Part shown: positions 5,486-6,520 of the stretch, piece after piece
Position numbering within the stretch: position 1 is the first letter of the stretch
Layout of the letters: the number at the start of each line of letters is the position of its first letter
Assembly: GCA_013694945.1 (NCBI GenBank)
Contig: JACDBM010000001.1
Coordinates: 1-6,520 of the forward strand
DNA: 6,520 bases
Reading direction: 5' to 3'
Source of the DNA: Chthoniobacterales bacterium
Lineage (GTDB): Bacteria > Verrucomicrobiota > Verrucomicrobiia > Chthoniobacterales > UBA10450
Position numbers and translations under genes: made by a program
Notes under the pieces: generated by a model
The model's database searches: none
Told to the model about the DNA's origin: nothing
Seen by the model: the letters and a program-made list of their open reading frames with translations, nothing else

Positions 5486-5520
5486 GACGTTTCAATGCCC
5501 GACGTTTGGCCCTTCAATGC
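5486..5520 (+). repeat. Imperfect direct repeat over the rsmE start
   Basis: GACGTTT occurs at 5486-5492 and 5501-5507, and TTCAATGC at 5491-5498 and 5513-5520. The second TTCAATGC contains the rsmE start codon. The first contains an out-of-frame ATG (5495) that opens a 15-codon frame ending at a TAA at 5540-5542, inside rsmE. The repeat is plainly visible; any role in initiation is speculative. Confidence 0.5.
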
Positions 5521-6260
5521 ACCGTTTCTACATCCCACCTAACGAGTGGAATGCGGCTGCGCTCCTCCTAACCGGCGCGGAAGCGCATCATTGCCGCAAC
5601 GTCCTCCGCCTCCAACCCGGCGACAAAGCTGCGGTCTTCAACGGGCGCGGCAAGGAGGTCACGGCCGAGATTGTTTCTCTCCATCCGCGGGCAATCGTGC
5701 TGCGCAAGTTGCACGAAGCAACCACACCCCCGCTACGCTGCCGCATTACGCTCGGTCAGGCGATCCCGAAAGGGAAAAACATGGACCTCATTGTGCAAAA
5801 AGCGGTCGAGATTGGCGCGGCCGAAATCGTGCCGATCGTCTCCGATCGCACGGTTGTGCGTCTCGCCGGAGACGACGCCGCGGGGAAGCAGGCAAAGTGG
5901 CAAACAGTCGCGATCGAAGCCGCCAAACAATGTGGACAGAACTGGCTGCCCGAAGTGCAGAGGCCACGCACGATTTCGCAGTCCTTCGCCACCGCGCGCC
6001 GGCACGATCTGCAGCTTATCGGCTCTCTGCAAACCGATGCGCTTCACCTCAAGACTATCCTCACCGACTACTCCGATGGGCACGAGAACAGACCGGCCAG
6101 CGTGCTCATGCTCATTGGCCCCGAAGGTGATTTCACTCCCGCGGAGCTGAATCTTGCTCGCGCGCACGGCTGCCGTCCCATGACGCTCGGCCCAATTGTC
6201 CTGCGAGTGGAAACGGCCGCGATTTATTCTCTCAGCGTACTCTCTTACGAACTGCTCTAA
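5517..6260 (+). CDS. rsmE: RsmE, 16S rRNA (uracil-1498-N3)-methyltransferase (247 aa)
   Basis: RsmE transfers a methyl group from S-adenosylmethionine to N3 of U1498 in 16S rRNA, in the cytoplasm on the 30S subunit. The N-terminal PUA-like RNA-binding part (about 1-70) has MHRFYIPP, LTGAEAHHCRNVLRLQPGD (18-36) and FNGRGKEVTAEI (41-52). The SPOUT methyltransferase part (about 75-247) has KGKNMDLIVQKAVEIG (85-100), EIVPIVSDRTV (103-113) and the two knot-forming cofactor loops GPEGDFTPAE (201-210) and LGPIVLRVETA (224-234). The frame is open upstream to 5274, but the ATG at 5517 gives exactly the family N-terminus and a length close to the 243 residues of E. coli RsmE. The position that is arginine in E. 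coli (LGPRVLRTET) is I227 here; R230 and E232 are kept. No Shine-Dalgarno sequence precedes it. An 89-nt gap separates it from the Uma2 gene, and it converges with the next gene 47 nt downstream. Confidence 0.95.
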   Translation: MHRFYIPPNEWNAAALLLTGAEAHHCRNVLRLQPGDKAAVFNGRGKEVTAEIVSLHPRAIVLRKLHEATTPPLRCRITLGQAIPKGKNMDLIVQKAVEIGAAEIVPIVSDRTVVRLAGDDAAGKQAKWQTVAIEAAKQCGQNWLPEVQRPRTISQSFATARRHDLQLIGSLQTDALHLKTILTDYSDGHENRPASVLMLIGPEGDFTPAELNLARAHGCRPMTLGPIVLRVETAAIYSLSVLSYELL

Positions 6261-6307
6261 GCCCGCACTGAGCGCCAGACCGATGCTCCTGTCCCGCGAA
6301 GATTGCT

Positions 6308-6520
6308 TCATTTCCCGTAGCTTACACGCCAGATCGTTTTGTTCCCGTCTTCGCTGAAGAGAAGGCTGCCGTCTTTCGCAATCGTAAGCCCCACCGGACG
6401 GCCCCAGACATTTCCTTCCGGCGTGACGAAACCGGTGACGAAGTCCTCGTAATCGCCGCGCGCTTTGCCGCTCGATTTGTCGAGGGACACACGCACAATT
6501 TTGTAGCCGGTGCGGCGTGT
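6308..6520 (-). CDS. Sorbosone-dehydrogenase-like (PQQ-type beta-propeller) protein, C-terminal end
   Basis: Seventy codons plus a TGA stop (6310-6308) are visible; the gene continues off the right edge, and the frame is open to position 6520. The recognisable part is GDYEDFVTGFV (residues about 22-32 of the fragment), VWGRPVGLTIAKDGSLLFSEDGN (38-60) and the closing TIWRVSY. This WGRPVG...DGSLLFSEDGNKTIWR pattern is typical of the last blade of the six-bladed propeller in L-sorbosone dehydrogenase/soluble glucose dehydrogenase-like proteins, which are usually exported and oxidise sugars or related alcohols using pyrroloquinoline quinone. Many relatives are only annotated by homology and their substrates are unknown, so the reaction is inferred. 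The signal peptide and cofactor residues lie outside the window. It converges on rsmE, and the 47-nt gap (6261-6307) shows no convincing terminator hairpin. Confidence 0.8.
   Translation of the reverse strand, partial: TRRTGYKIVRVSLDKSSGKARGDYEDFVTGFVTPEGNVWGRPVGLTIAKDGSLLFSEDGNKTIWRVSYGK

Noticed and set aside
1..6520. Frequent CGATCG/GATCGC words resembling the cyanobacterial HIP1 octamer
   Set aside because: The exact GCGATCGC octamer is not seen repeatedly. The hits are mostly shorter words in coding sequence, explained by GC-rich codon use.

Overview
The window looks like chromosomal DNA from a GC-rich bacterium. My best guess is a Verrucomicrobiota member, possibly a soil Spartobacteria/Chthoniobacterales type. 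That guess rests on the gene mix, on the C-terminal extension of the STAS protein and on the style of the exported protein; no marker gene fixes it. Eight protein-coding genes are supported, two of them cut by the window edges. I see no tRNA, rRNA, CRISPR array, insertion sequence or phage gene.

Layout. The 5' end of an MBL-fold hydrolase gene runs leftward off the window (190..1). Divergent to it is a small gene for a secreted protein of unknown function (385-945). After a 92-nt gap holding a near-consensus sigma70-type promoter (995-1022) come four genes on the + strand: a STAS-domain anti-sigma-factor antagonist (1038-1550), a membrane-anchored GAF-SpoIIE/RsbU-type PP2C phosphatase (1566-3002), grpE (2999-3550) and dnaJ (3663-4811). 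A Uma2-family PD-(D/E)xK protein (4873-5427) and rsmE, the 16S rRNA m3U1498 methyltransferase (5517-6260), follow on the same strand. The window ends in the 3' end of a convergent gene for a sorbosone-dehydrogenase-like (PQQ-type beta-propeller) protein.

How the genes may work together. The STAS protein and the phosphatase are two of the three parts of a partner-switching module, in which phosphatase dephosphorylates STAS protein, which then binds an anti-sigma kinase; the kinase is not in this window. The phosphatase stop codon overlaps the grpE start (ATGA), so a sensory/stress phosphatase is probably translationally coupled to the nucleotide-exchange factor of the Hsp70 machine, with dnaJ next in line. 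dnaK is absent from its usual place between grpE and dnaJ. This coupling of partner switching to co-chaperone expression is the most interesting biology here.

A second theme is initiation. Only the STAS gene has a clear Shine-Dalgarno sequence, and several candidate promoters lie so close to the start codons that very short-leader or leaderless transcripts are plausible.
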